Assembly (NCBI GenBank): GCA_964650405.1
Contig: CAZYTO010000320.1
Coordinates: forward strand, 1-5,866
Direction: 5' to 3'
Length of the DNA stretch: 5,866 nt
From: CAZYTO01 sp964650405
GTDB lineage: Bacteria > Acidobacteriota > Thermoanaerobaculia > Gp7-AA8
A program made the translations under genes and the position numbers. Every line of letters begins with the position of its first letter. Position 1 is the first letter of the stretch. The notes under the pieces are model-generated. The model was not told the origin of the DNA and ran no database searches. It worked only from the letters and a program-made list of their open reading frames with translations. Below, in pieces: positions 1-4,604 of the stretch.

Positions 1-246
1 GGTTATCGCGTCGGCAAGATCGTGCGCGCGTCGCAGCGAGACGATGATCGCCGTCGACACGAGGTCGTGGACCTCGATGACCGACTGGCGCGCTCCTCGT
101 TGCCGGTCGACATCGTGATGCCGGAGCCGGCGCGCGGCGGCGAGCGTCCGCATCTCGTCGACGAGGATCGGCAGGCACCGCAACGAGAGGGCGAGCGCGA
201 CGACCCACTCGTCGACCGGGAGCCGCAGGACGCGGAACGGAAACTG
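1..246 (-). pseudogene. EcfT/CbiQ-family energy-coupling-factor transporter transmembrane subunit, C-terminal fragment without a 5' end
   Basis: Reading the minus strand from 246 down to the window edge gives 82 open codons, almost all ending in G or C. The translation resembles the C-terminal half of EcfT (CbiQ family), the membrane subunit that couples ECF ABC ATPases to vitamin- or metal-binding S components. It contains LRLPVDEWVVALALSLRCLP, then ILVDEMRTLAAARRLR, which matches the first cytoplasmic coupling-helix region (usually A-R-G-like), and finally IIVSLRRAHDLADAIT, which normally runs into the second A-R-G motif just beyond position 1. An in-frame TGA (249-247) precedes the homologous part and nothing EcfT-like lies upstream, so the N-terminal membrane helices are missing. 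The only in-frame ATG is at 153, inside the conserved part. The fragment could be a 5'-truncated pseudogene, a rearrangement product or an assembly join. The family call is fairly sure; the reason for truncation is not known. Confidence 0.68.
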
Positions 247-257
247 TCACACGTTGT

Positions 258-289
258 TTGACACCGGTGGAGAACGCTCGGCGTACGAT
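258..289 (+). promoter_or_regulatory. Possible leaderless promoter of the small exported protein gene
   Basis: A perfect TTGACA lies at 258-263. TACGAT (284-289) fits the TAnnnT form of a -10 box and is followed by six bases and then the ATG at 296. No Shine-Dalgarno sequence is at a useful distance, so transcription may start at or next to the start codon. The 20-base spacer is longer than the usual 17, which weakens the pairing of the two boxes. Confidence 0.35.
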
Positions 290-295
290 GCCCGG

Positions 296-721
296 ATGCG
301 AGCCGGCACTGTCATTCTGTTCACGTCCGCCTTGCTGCTGACGTTCCCGGCGAGCGCCGCCACGATCATGGGCCGCATTCGCGAGAGCCGCTCAGGCGAG
401 GTCATGCCGGGGGCGACAGTCACGCTCACCGGCGGCGCGGTGACCGGCAGCCGCACGGTCGTGGCAAATGAACAAGGCGGTTATCACTTCATCGGTGTTC
501 CCGCTGGTGCGCAGTACGAGTTGAAGGCAGAACTGCCCGGCCTCTCCCCGTGGGCCATGCGTATCGACTATCTCTACCAGGACGATCGCGTGACCGCTGA
601 TCTGCCGGTCGATGTTGTCATCATGGAATGTAGTTTGGGACGCAATACGCAGATTCCGATGACATTCGCCGCTCCCGGAACGTTTCGCATCCGGGCAAGC
701 GACATGCGATATCTCCCGTAA
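296..721 (+). CDS. Small exported protein with a carboxypeptidase-regulatory-like (CnaB-type) domain
   Basis: The product is 141 residues. The ATG at 296 is chosen because it directly opens a signal peptide: MRAG, a hydrophobic stretch (residues 5-17), and a likely cleavage site after Ala-Ser-Ala near residue 21. A TTG at 254 is in frame but would bury the signal. Residues 24-84 match the carboxypeptidase regulatory-like/CnaB beta-sandwich: a G-R-I start, MPGATVTLTGG, then NEQGGYHFIGVPAGAQYELK and a PGL end. This fold is common at the N-termini of TonB-dependent receptors and in surface proteins, but here it stands alone, with a further 55 residues that I do not recognise (residues 87-141, containing Cys112 and ending FRIRASDMRYLP). 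It probably sits in the periplasm or on the cell surface; its function is unknown. It is the first of three plus-strand units, followed directly by what looks like a decayed copy of its own 3' end. Confidence 0.75.
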   Translation: MRAGTVILFTSALLLTFPASAATIMGRIRESRSGEVMPGATVTLTGGAVTGSRTVVANEQGGYHFIGVPAGAQYELKAELPGLSPWAMRIDYLYQDDRVTADLPVDVVIMECSLGRNTQIPMTFAAPGTFRIRASDMRYLP

Positions 722-727
722 ACGCGG

Positions 728-839
728 CCCCTAGCCGTTGTTACAGCTTGTCTGACTCAGGCGGAGCCCGACATCCCGCCGATCCTCTCGCCGCCCGGAC
801 ATTTCGTATTCGTGCGGCCGCGATGAGGCACTGCCGTAG
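728..839 (+). pseudogene. Decayed duplicate of the 3' end of the preceding exported-protein gene
   Basis: Starting seven bases after the preceding stop, the frame from 728 reads PLAVVTACLTQAEPDIPP, then ILSPPG. This follows the upstream protein's tail, with a proline, a VV pair, a cysteine, then IP eight residues later and PG seven after that. After an apparent one-base loss near 800 the frame from 802 reads FRIRAAAMR, against FRIRASDMR in the intact gene. The five codons for FRIRA differ only at third positions in all but the first, which is identical. A second one-base loss near 829 restores L-P-stop (831-839), the same ending as the intact gene. A hand alignment of 656-720 with 779-838 gives about 42 matches in 65 columns. 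The silent differences suggest the copy was once under protein-level selection. No start or signal peptide is present. Confidence 0.45.
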
Positions 840-844
840 GGGGG

Positions 845-862
845 CGAGCGGCGAACCGCTCG
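845..862. repeat. Perfect 7-bp hairpin (CGAGCGG-cgaa-CCGCTCG)
   Basis: Arms 845-851 and 856-862 pair perfectly around a CGAA tetraloop. The hairpin lies between the decayed duplicate and the response-regulator gene. No T-run follows directly; the nearest T-rich stretch on the plus strand is at 906-923. It might end transcription of the upstream gene or act as a leader element. I see no gene or clear promoter in the rest of 840-949. Confidence 0.35.
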
Positions 863-949
863 AAGCGAACCAGCGACGCGCGAAACCGAACGCAGCCATA
901 ACCCCTTTTCTTTTGCGTTCTTTGCGATCCCGGCGCATGCTTATTGTCC

Positions 950-1399
950 ATGGTGCCTCGAGTGCTCGTCCTCGAAGACGACATGGCCATCCGGAAGCTG
1001 CTCGTGGCGGCGCTCCAGCGCGAGTCGCTCGAAGTCGACGCCGCAGCCGATGGAGCGGACGGGTTGCTGCTGGTGGGGGCGCGCCACTACGCCGTCATCC
1101 TCCTCGACCTGATGATGCCGCGCCTCAACGGCATCGAGTTCCTGGCCGCCTTCCGTCGCGCCTGTCCTGCCGCCCGATCCGTCATCATCGTCACCACCGC
1201 CTCTGACGAGTTCCTGCTGTCCGCCCTCCCTCCGCGCGAAGTGCACGCCGTGGTGCGCAAGCCGTTCGACGTCAATGCCCTCGTCGCCATGATCCAGGAA
1301 GTGGCCTTTCTCTATTCGATTCAGGAGCCGGAAGAGAGCCGCGGTGAGACATTCCGCCCCGGCCAGCCGGCCGCATGCGACGAGCCGGCGGCTTCGTAG
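950..1399 (+). CDS. Single-domain response regulator (CheY-like receiver)
   Basis: The product is 149 residues from ATG 950 (GTG 953 is an alternative; a TTG at 944 is in frame but less likely). Residues 4-120 form a complete receiver domain. The acidic pocket is E9-D10-D11 in VLVLEDD. The phosphoacceptor is D53 in VILLDLMMP, followed by N60-G61. The conserved Thr is in VTTAS (82-85), and K104-P105 in VVRKPFD is the invariant lysine-proline pair. All catalytic residues are present, so phosphorylation by a histidine kinase is expected. The last 25 or so residues (EPEESRGETFRPG onward) are a Pro/Glu-rich tail without a DNA-binding domain, so it must act by protein contact or as a phosphorelay link. 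No kinase lies in the window, so its partner is unknown. No clear Shine-Dalgarno is visible. The gene converges on the XRE gene, with only seven bases between the two stops. Confidence 0.88.
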   Translation: MVPRVLVLEDDMAIRKLLVAALQRESLEVDAAADGADGLLLVGARHYAVILLDLMMPRLNGIEFLAAFRRACPAARSVIIVTTASDEFLLSALPPREVHAVVRKPFDVNALVAMIQEVAFLYSIQEPEESRGETFRPGQPAACDEPAAS

Positions 1400-1406
1400 G
1401 TCCGGA

Positions 1407-1676
1407 CTATCCCGTTCGCAGGTGCATGACGAGAAAGTCGCCGAGGCGGTAGGGCATCTCGGGCATGACCTTCACGATGGCCAGGAAGACGGCCATGGTC
1501 GGATTGGCGCCTCCCTCAATGCCGGCGATGTGACGCCGGCTGACGCCGACGAGCTTGGCGAGCCTGGCCTGGGTGAGGCCGCGCTTCAGGCGGGCTGCAC
1601 GGACCGCCTCGCCGAGGATGTTTCCGGCACCGAGGACGTCCTGAAGCCGCCGCGATTGGGCAGAGGTGTCTCGCAT
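1407..1676 (-). CDS. Small XRE-family helix-turn-helix transcriptional regulator
   Basis: The product is 89 residues from the ATG at 1676-1674; an in-frame TTG at 1715 would add 13 residues and cannot be excluded. Residues 19-75 are a Cro/C1-type HTH: GEAVRAARLKRGLTQARLA, then KLVGVSRRHIAGIEGGANP. LTQARLA is helix 2, the G-V-S turn leads into recognition helix RRHIAGIE, and GGANPTMAVFLAIVKVM closes the domain. There is no other domain, so it is a minimal DNA-binding protein, probably a dimeric repressor. It is divergent from the sigma gene, and the stretch between them holds an operator-like inverted repeat, so autoregulation and control of the sigma operon is the natural reading; this is inferred. 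A toxin-antitoxin antitoxin role is less likely because no toxin gene lies next to it. Confidence 0.87.
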   Translation of the reverse strand: MRDTSAQSRRLQDVLGAGNILGEAVRAARLKRGLTQARLAKLVGVSRRHIAGIEGGANPTMAVFLAIVKVMPEMPYRLGDFLVMHLRTG

Positions 1677-1727
1677 CTGAGTCACTTTTGCGTTGCGGGG
1701 ACCAGCGTAGCTCAAATACGCAGCGCC

Positions 1728-1781
1728 ATAAGACGCCGATAAGAGTCATGTGCATAAGAAACTCGTCTCGTTGACTCTTAT
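1728..1781. promoter_or_regulatory. Operator-like inverted repeat and ATAAGA cluster between XRE and sigma genes
   Basis: ATAAGAGTCA (1739-1748) and TGACTCTTAT (1772-1781) form a perfect 10-bp inverted repeat with a 23-base spacer. The six-base core ATAAGA recurs in the same orientation at 1728-1733 and 1754-1759, giving four copies in 54 bases. The region is much more AT-rich than its surroundings and lies between two divergent genes. A TTGACT hexamer (1771-1776) overlaps the right arm and could be a -35 box for the sigma operon, but no convincing -10 box is seen at the right spacing. The likely binder is the adjacent XRE protein. Confidence 0.55.
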
Positions 1782-1839
1782 GAGTGTCTTTAATCGACGG
1801 ACATAGAGAATTACCGCCGTGCTACTCTCACTGTGCAGC

Positions 1840-1845
1840 GGAGAG
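1840..1845 (+). promoter_or_regulatory. Ribosome binding site deciding the sigma-factor start
   Basis: GGAGAG ends ten bases before ATG 1856. The competing in-frame GTG at 1784 has no comparable site and would place the start within the AT-rich control region, so 1856 is preferred. Confidence 0.6.
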
Positions 1846-1855
1846 CTTCCAGCAA

Positions 1856-2764
1856 ATGGCGACCGGCACGACACAATCCACGCGTCTGGGACGCACGATG
1901 GACGTCCTGGGCCTTCGGCCCGCGGACGTGCTGCGCACGGCAAAGCGGATCGCGGCGCAGCTCGAACGTCCCGGCGTCAGCCGCGCGCAACTGGTCCGAT
2001 TCCGTCTCGACCCGCGGGTCAGCCCATCCGAGGACAAGATCTTCATCCTCGTCGCCGCCGTCCGCGAGCTCACGGGCTGGCTCGTTACCGCAGCCGACCT
2101 CTTCGAGGTGGAGCCGGCCGTGCCGGAGGGAACGGGCGCGGCGCTGCCGCGGCTCTCGCCCCGCAGGGCGTCCGTCCTCGAGACCCAGGCCGGCGATGCT
2201 CCTGGATCGTCACCGCGCCGCCCATCGCCCGGTTGGAGGCTTCCCTTGCAGGACCGATCCACCTTGCCCGCCGAGGACGGATTCGATGCGCTGTACACGC
2301 AATACGCCGTCGTGCTGCGCGGCATTGCCATCCACCGCTACGGCATCCCGCCGGACGAGGCGGAGTCGCTCGTGCATGACGCGTTCATGGCCTTCCTCGA
2401 GCGGCATACCTCCATTCGCGACGTCAAGGGATGGCTCAGCGGCACCATCCGGTACAAGTGCACCGATTACTGGCGGCTGCGCGAGCGGGAGGCGCCTCTC
2501 CCGCGGGAGCAGGAGGACGTGGCCGACCTCGGTGCCGAAAGCGACGTGCGCTCGGCCGACCTGCGCCTCACCATGGCCACGGCCATCAGCCGCCTGGGCG
2601 ATCGTTGCCGCGAGACCATCCGCCGTTATTACTGGCTCGACGAGCCGCTCGGCGTCATCGCCGGCTGCTTCGCCACGACCGAGAACAACGTCAAGCAGAT
2701 CCTCTTCAGTTGCCGCCGGAGGCTGCGCGACTTCATTTCCGGGAATTCGGGGCCGCACGCATGA
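1856..2764 (+). CDS. ECF-like RNA polymerase sigma factor with an HTH-like N-terminal domain
   Basis: The product is 302 residues from ATG 1856. Residues about 143-210 are sigma region 2: FDALYTQYAVVLRGIAIHRY, then DEAESLVHDAFMAFLERH and VKGWLSGTIRYKCTDYWRLR, which follow the core-binding and -10-recognition helices. Residues about 234-293 are sigma region 4: AISRLGDRCRETIRRYYWLD, LGVIAGCFATTENNVKQILF and a basic SCRRRLRDF end, the -35-binding HTH. Region 3 is absent, as in ECF factors. An extra N-terminal part (residues 14-86, including LGLRPADVLRTAKRIA and VSRAQLVRFRLDPRVSPSED) resembles a Cro/C1-type domain, and a Pro/Arg-rich linker (about 88-140) joins it to the core. Usual ECF factors are near 170-200 residues, so this is clearly longer. 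The stop overlaps the start of the next gene. The sigma assignment is firm; the nature of the N-domain is less so. Confidence 0.88.
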   Translation: MATGTTQSTRLGRTMDVLGLRPADVLRTAKRIAAQLERPGVSRAQLVRFRLDPRVSPSEDKIFILVAAVRELTGWLVTAADLFEVEPAVPEGTGAALPRLSPRRASVLETQAGDAPGSSPRRPSPGWRLPLQDRSTLPAEDGFDALYTQYAVVLRGIAIHRYGIPPDEAESLVHDAFMAFLERHTSIRDVKGWLSGTIRYKCTDYWRLREREAPLPREQEDVADLGAESDVRSADLRLTMATAISRLGDRCRETIRRYYWLDEPLGVIAGCFATTENNVKQILFSCRRRLRDFISGNSGPHA

Positions 2765-4101
2765 GACACGTTGATTCCGACGACCTGCTTCGCTACCGCG
2801 TCGAACCGTCGCTGCTGGACGATCCGCTCCTCATCGCCGCGCACCTCGAGACCTGCGACGCGTGCGGCCGCGAGCTGGCGGCGATCGACGAGGAGGAGCG
2901 CGCCCTTCGCGACGAGCTGACCTGGTCCATCGTCGTCGCGGCCGGCGCGCCTCCGTCGGCCCGCCTGCAGGAGATCCTGGCGTTGCGGCGACGGATGGAT
3001 CGCGAGAACGCCCTGGCCCGCCGGCTGCTGGACAAGTTGCTCCGGCCGAGCTTCCGGCTCCTCGAAGCGAGGATCGCCGCCAGACCGGCCTTCCAGCATG
3101 CCGGTACGGTCCGGGTCCTCTGCGAGACGGCCCGGCAGTTCCACGAGAAGCGGCCCGCCACGGCCCTCGACATCGCCACCGTGGCGTACGAGGTGGCAGG
3201 GAAGCTGCCGGAGGACGCGACCATGAGCCGGCAGGTGTGCATGGCCTTCGCTCAACGCGAACGGGCCACCGCGCTCCGGTACCTCGGTCAGATGAAGAAT
3301 GCTCTGGAGGCACTGGAAGAGGCGGATGCCCGCTTCAATGAGAATCCTGCCGCGGACACCTACGACAAGGCGATCGTGCAGATGAGCCGGGCGTACGTCC
3401 TCGTGGACATGGGTCGCTTTGACGAAGCCGCGGTGCGTGCCGCGGAGGCGCGGCAGACTTTCCGCGGATACGCCGATGCCTCGCGAGAACTGGCCGTGTC
3501 GATGGTCGAGGCACGTTGCCTCATCGAGGTCGGCCGCCTCTCCGAGGCAGTCGAGATCTGTGATTCCGTCGTGGCGGTCGCCCGGCGCGAAGGAAACCTC
3601 GATTTGCTTGCCCGCGGCCTGTTGAACGCCGGCGTGACGTACCGCCGCATTCGTGACTTCGTCAAGGCGGAGGAACGGGTCTTCGAGGCCATCCCGCTGT
3701 TCGATCAGCTCAGACTCCATACGGAGGTGGCCCGGGCCAATCTGCAACTGGCGATCATCACGGTGGATCGCGGAAACCTGCGCTACGGCATCGAGCTTCT
3801 TGCCGCTTCGGAGGCCGAGCTTGCCGAGGCGGGTCTTGCAAATGAATCGGCGCTGGCCACCCTGTGGTGGGCCGAAGCGTCACTGGCCCTCGGAGCTCGC
3901 GACGGAGTTGCCGAGAAATGCAATCGTCTGGTCCTGTTCTATGAATCTGAAGGAGCCACGAGGCGGGCCCGGCTTGCTCTTGCCTACCTTCAGGAGTGCC
4001 TTCGGAGCGAGGCCGCTACGCCGAAGGTCGTTGCCGAAGTTCGTGAATTCATCGAAAGGCTGCCACGCAATCCGGCTGCCCCTTTCGCTCCTTCGGCATA
4101 G
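2761..4101 (+). CDS. Anti-sigma-like zinc-motif protein with TPR repeats
   Basis: The product is 446 residues, starting at the ATG that overlaps the sigma stop as ATGA, so translation is probably coupled. The first 45 residues carry H28-x3-C32-x2-C35 (AAHLETCDACGREL), the zinc-binding signature of ZAS-type anti-sigma factors, which hold their sigma factor inactive. A helical linker follows. From about residue 165 to 415 the chain is a run of about six TPR-like helix pairs, with phrases such as ALRYLGQMKNALEALEEA, LVDMGRFDEAAVRAAEA, EVGRLSEAVEICDSV and ALLNAGVTYRR-like LLNAGVTYRRIRDFVKAEE. I see no transmembrane segment, unlike many anti-sigma factors, so it is probably cytoplasmic and its TPR part may receive the signal by binding a protein or peptide. 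It may inhibit or cofactor the upstream sigma; direction is not shown by sequence. A longer in-frame start at 2431 lies wholly within the sigma gene and is rejected. Confidence 0.85.
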   Translation: MRHVDSDDLLRYRVEPSLLDDPLLIAAHLETCDACGRELAAIDEEERALRDELTWSIVVAAGAPPSARLQEILALRRRMDRENALARRLLDKLLRPSFRLLEARIAARPAFQHAGTVRVLCETARQFHEKRPATALDIATVAYEVAGKLPEDATMSRQVCMAFAQRERATALRYLGQMKNALEALEEADARFNENPAADTYDKAIVQMSRAYVLVDMGRFDEAAVRAAEARQTFRGYADASRELAVSMVEARCLIEVGRLSEAVEICDSVVAVARREGNLDLLARGLLNAGVTYRRIRDFVKAEERVFEAIPLFDQLRLHTEVARANLQLAIITVDRGNLRYGIELLAASEAELAEAGLANESALATLWWAEASLALGARDGVAEKCNRLVLFYESEGATRRARLALAYLQECLRSEAATPKVVAEVREFIERLPRNPAAPFAPSA

Positions 4102-4160
4102 GCCGCGAATTAGTACAAGCGCCGGCTAACCATCGGGCTCCCTGTTCCGACTAGTACGGT

Positions 4161-4198
4161 GAGAGCGCTCTCCAACTACGATTCGGCCAAGGCCGAGT
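4161..4198. promoter_or_regulatory. 12-bp palindrome and hairpin in the leader of the micropeptide gene
   Basis: GAGAGCGCTCTC (4161-4172) is a perfect palindrome. Ten bases later, 4181-4198 folds into an 8-pair stem (one T-G pair) with GGCC arms and a tight loop around AA. The hairpin ends eight bases before the ribosome binding site. Together they look like an operator followed by a leader structure that could affect translation of the peptide. No clear -35/-10 pair is seen in 4102-4214. Confidence 0.4.
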
Positions 4199-4214
4199 CT
4201 CTAATGGAGGGTGT

Positions 4215-4400
4215 ATGCAGTCGATCCGCAAGCTCCTCATTCCTACGGCACTGGTGGTGGTCCTGGCTGCCAGCCAGCCTGCCCTCGGGTCGGACCATGA
4301 AGAAGGCCCGCGTGGGCGAGCCGGCAAGTCGCCAATCGCCAGGTTCGTCCACTTCATCATCCACGCATTCGATGAATTCTCGTTCCCGCCTCCGCATTGA
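4215..4400 (+). CDS. Exported micropeptide of unrecognised family (61 residues)
   Basis: The ATG at 4215 has a strong ribosome binding site, GGAGGG at 4206-4211. The product begins with a textbook signal peptide: basic MQSIRK, hydrophobic LLIPTALVVVLAAS, and a likely cut after A-L-G (about residue 25). The mature part would be only 36 residues. It has a charged start (SDHEEGPRGRAGK), a hydrophobic and probably amphipathic helical part (PIARFVHFIIHAFDEFSF) and a PPPH end. It has no cysteine, so it is not a lipoprotein or a disulfide-bonded peptide. It follows the sigma/anti-sigma pair after 113 bases, and a strong hairpin follows about 50 bases downstream. I do not recognise a family. A secreted signal, membrane-active peptide or envelope-stress reporter are all possible. 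The signal peptide and binding site make a real gene likely despite its size. Confidence 0.68.
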   Translation: MQSIRKLLIPTALVVVLAASQPALGSDHEEGPRGRAGKSPIARFVHFIIHAFDEFSFPPPH

Positions 4401-4451
4401 TCCGTCAACTCGGCCTATTGACGTATCCGCCCGCTGATTCACGCGCTGGCA

Positions 4452-4477
4452 GGGGATTCGCGCGCCCGCGAATCTCC
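4452..4477. terminator. Strong 11-bp hairpin, possible U-less terminator
   Basis: GGGGATTCGCG (4452-4462) pairs with CGCGAATCTCC (4467-4477) around a CGCC tetraloop; all eleven pairs form, with one G-T. It begins 51 bases after the micropeptide stop, where transcription of the sigma module would be expected to end. No T-run follows, so it is not a classic intrinsic terminator. It might work as a T-poor terminator or protect an mRNA 3' end. Confidence 0.45.
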
Positions 4478-4487
4478 TCCAGCGGCC

Positions 4488-4501
4488 GGCAGGTGCCTGC
4501 C
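4488..4501. repeat. Small hairpin GGCAGG-tg-CCTGCC
   Basis: Six perfectly paired bases around TG (five pairs with a four-base loop is more realistic). It lies ten bases after the large hairpin and may form a tandem structure with it. Confidence 0.35.
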
Positions 4502-4544
4502 TCCCCACAGAACCAGAGAATGGCGTTCGCGGCGCTCCACAAGA

Positions 4545-4566
4545 TGTGATCTCGCTCACGGTGAGC
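4545..4566. promoter_or_regulatory. CRP/FNR-like palindrome and overlapping GCTCAC-g-GTGAGC dyad upstream of the lipoprotein gene
   Basis: TGTGA (4545-4549), six bases, TCACG (4556-4560) matches nine of ten fixed bases of the E. coli CRP half-site consensus TGTGA-N6-TCACA. A second perfect dyad, GCTCAC-g-GTGAGC (4554-4566), overlaps it. Both sit about 40-60 bases before the lipoprotein start, a sensible promoter position. Which regulator binds cannot be told from here. The rest of 4401-4604 has no gene that I can support. Confidence 0.4.
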
Positions 4567-4604
4567 AATCTCAGCATTGCAGCGAGCCCGTCGTATTCCT
4601 TGTG

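Noticed and set aside
22..261. Plus-strand open frame of 79 codons, rich in Asp and Arg
   Set aside because: It is the antisense image of the EcfT fragment, which has the better family match and GC-ending codons.
741..938. Minus-strand open frame of 65 codons over the gap before the response regulator
   Set aside because: Low-complexity basic product, no binding site or family match, and it overlaps the plus-strand decayed repeat.
1407..1715. XRE protein and receiver protein as a toxin-antitoxin pair
   Set aside because: The genes are convergent, the receiver is a complete CheY-like domain, and no toxin-like gene is adjacent.
1784..1855. Longer sigma-factor start at GTG 1784
   Set aside because: No ribosome binding site, lies within the AT-rich control region, and the added residues are not sigma-like; ATG 1856 has GGAGAG ten bases upstream.
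2431..2760. In-frame upstream extension of the TPR protein
   Set aside because: It lies entirely inside the sigma gene and gives Ala/Arg-rich nonsense; the ATGA overlap start at 2761 begins the zinc-motif domain.
1833..2774. Second long plus-strand frame over the sigma gene, very Ser/Arg/Pro-rich
   Set aside because: Composition is typical of an out-of-frame reading of GC-rich coding DNA; the true frame has clear sigma regions 2 and 4.
2629..3747. 372-codon minus-strand frame opposite the TPR gene
   Set aside because: Antisense shadow: His/Arg/Gly-rich with no domain, while the plus strand has TPR periodicity.
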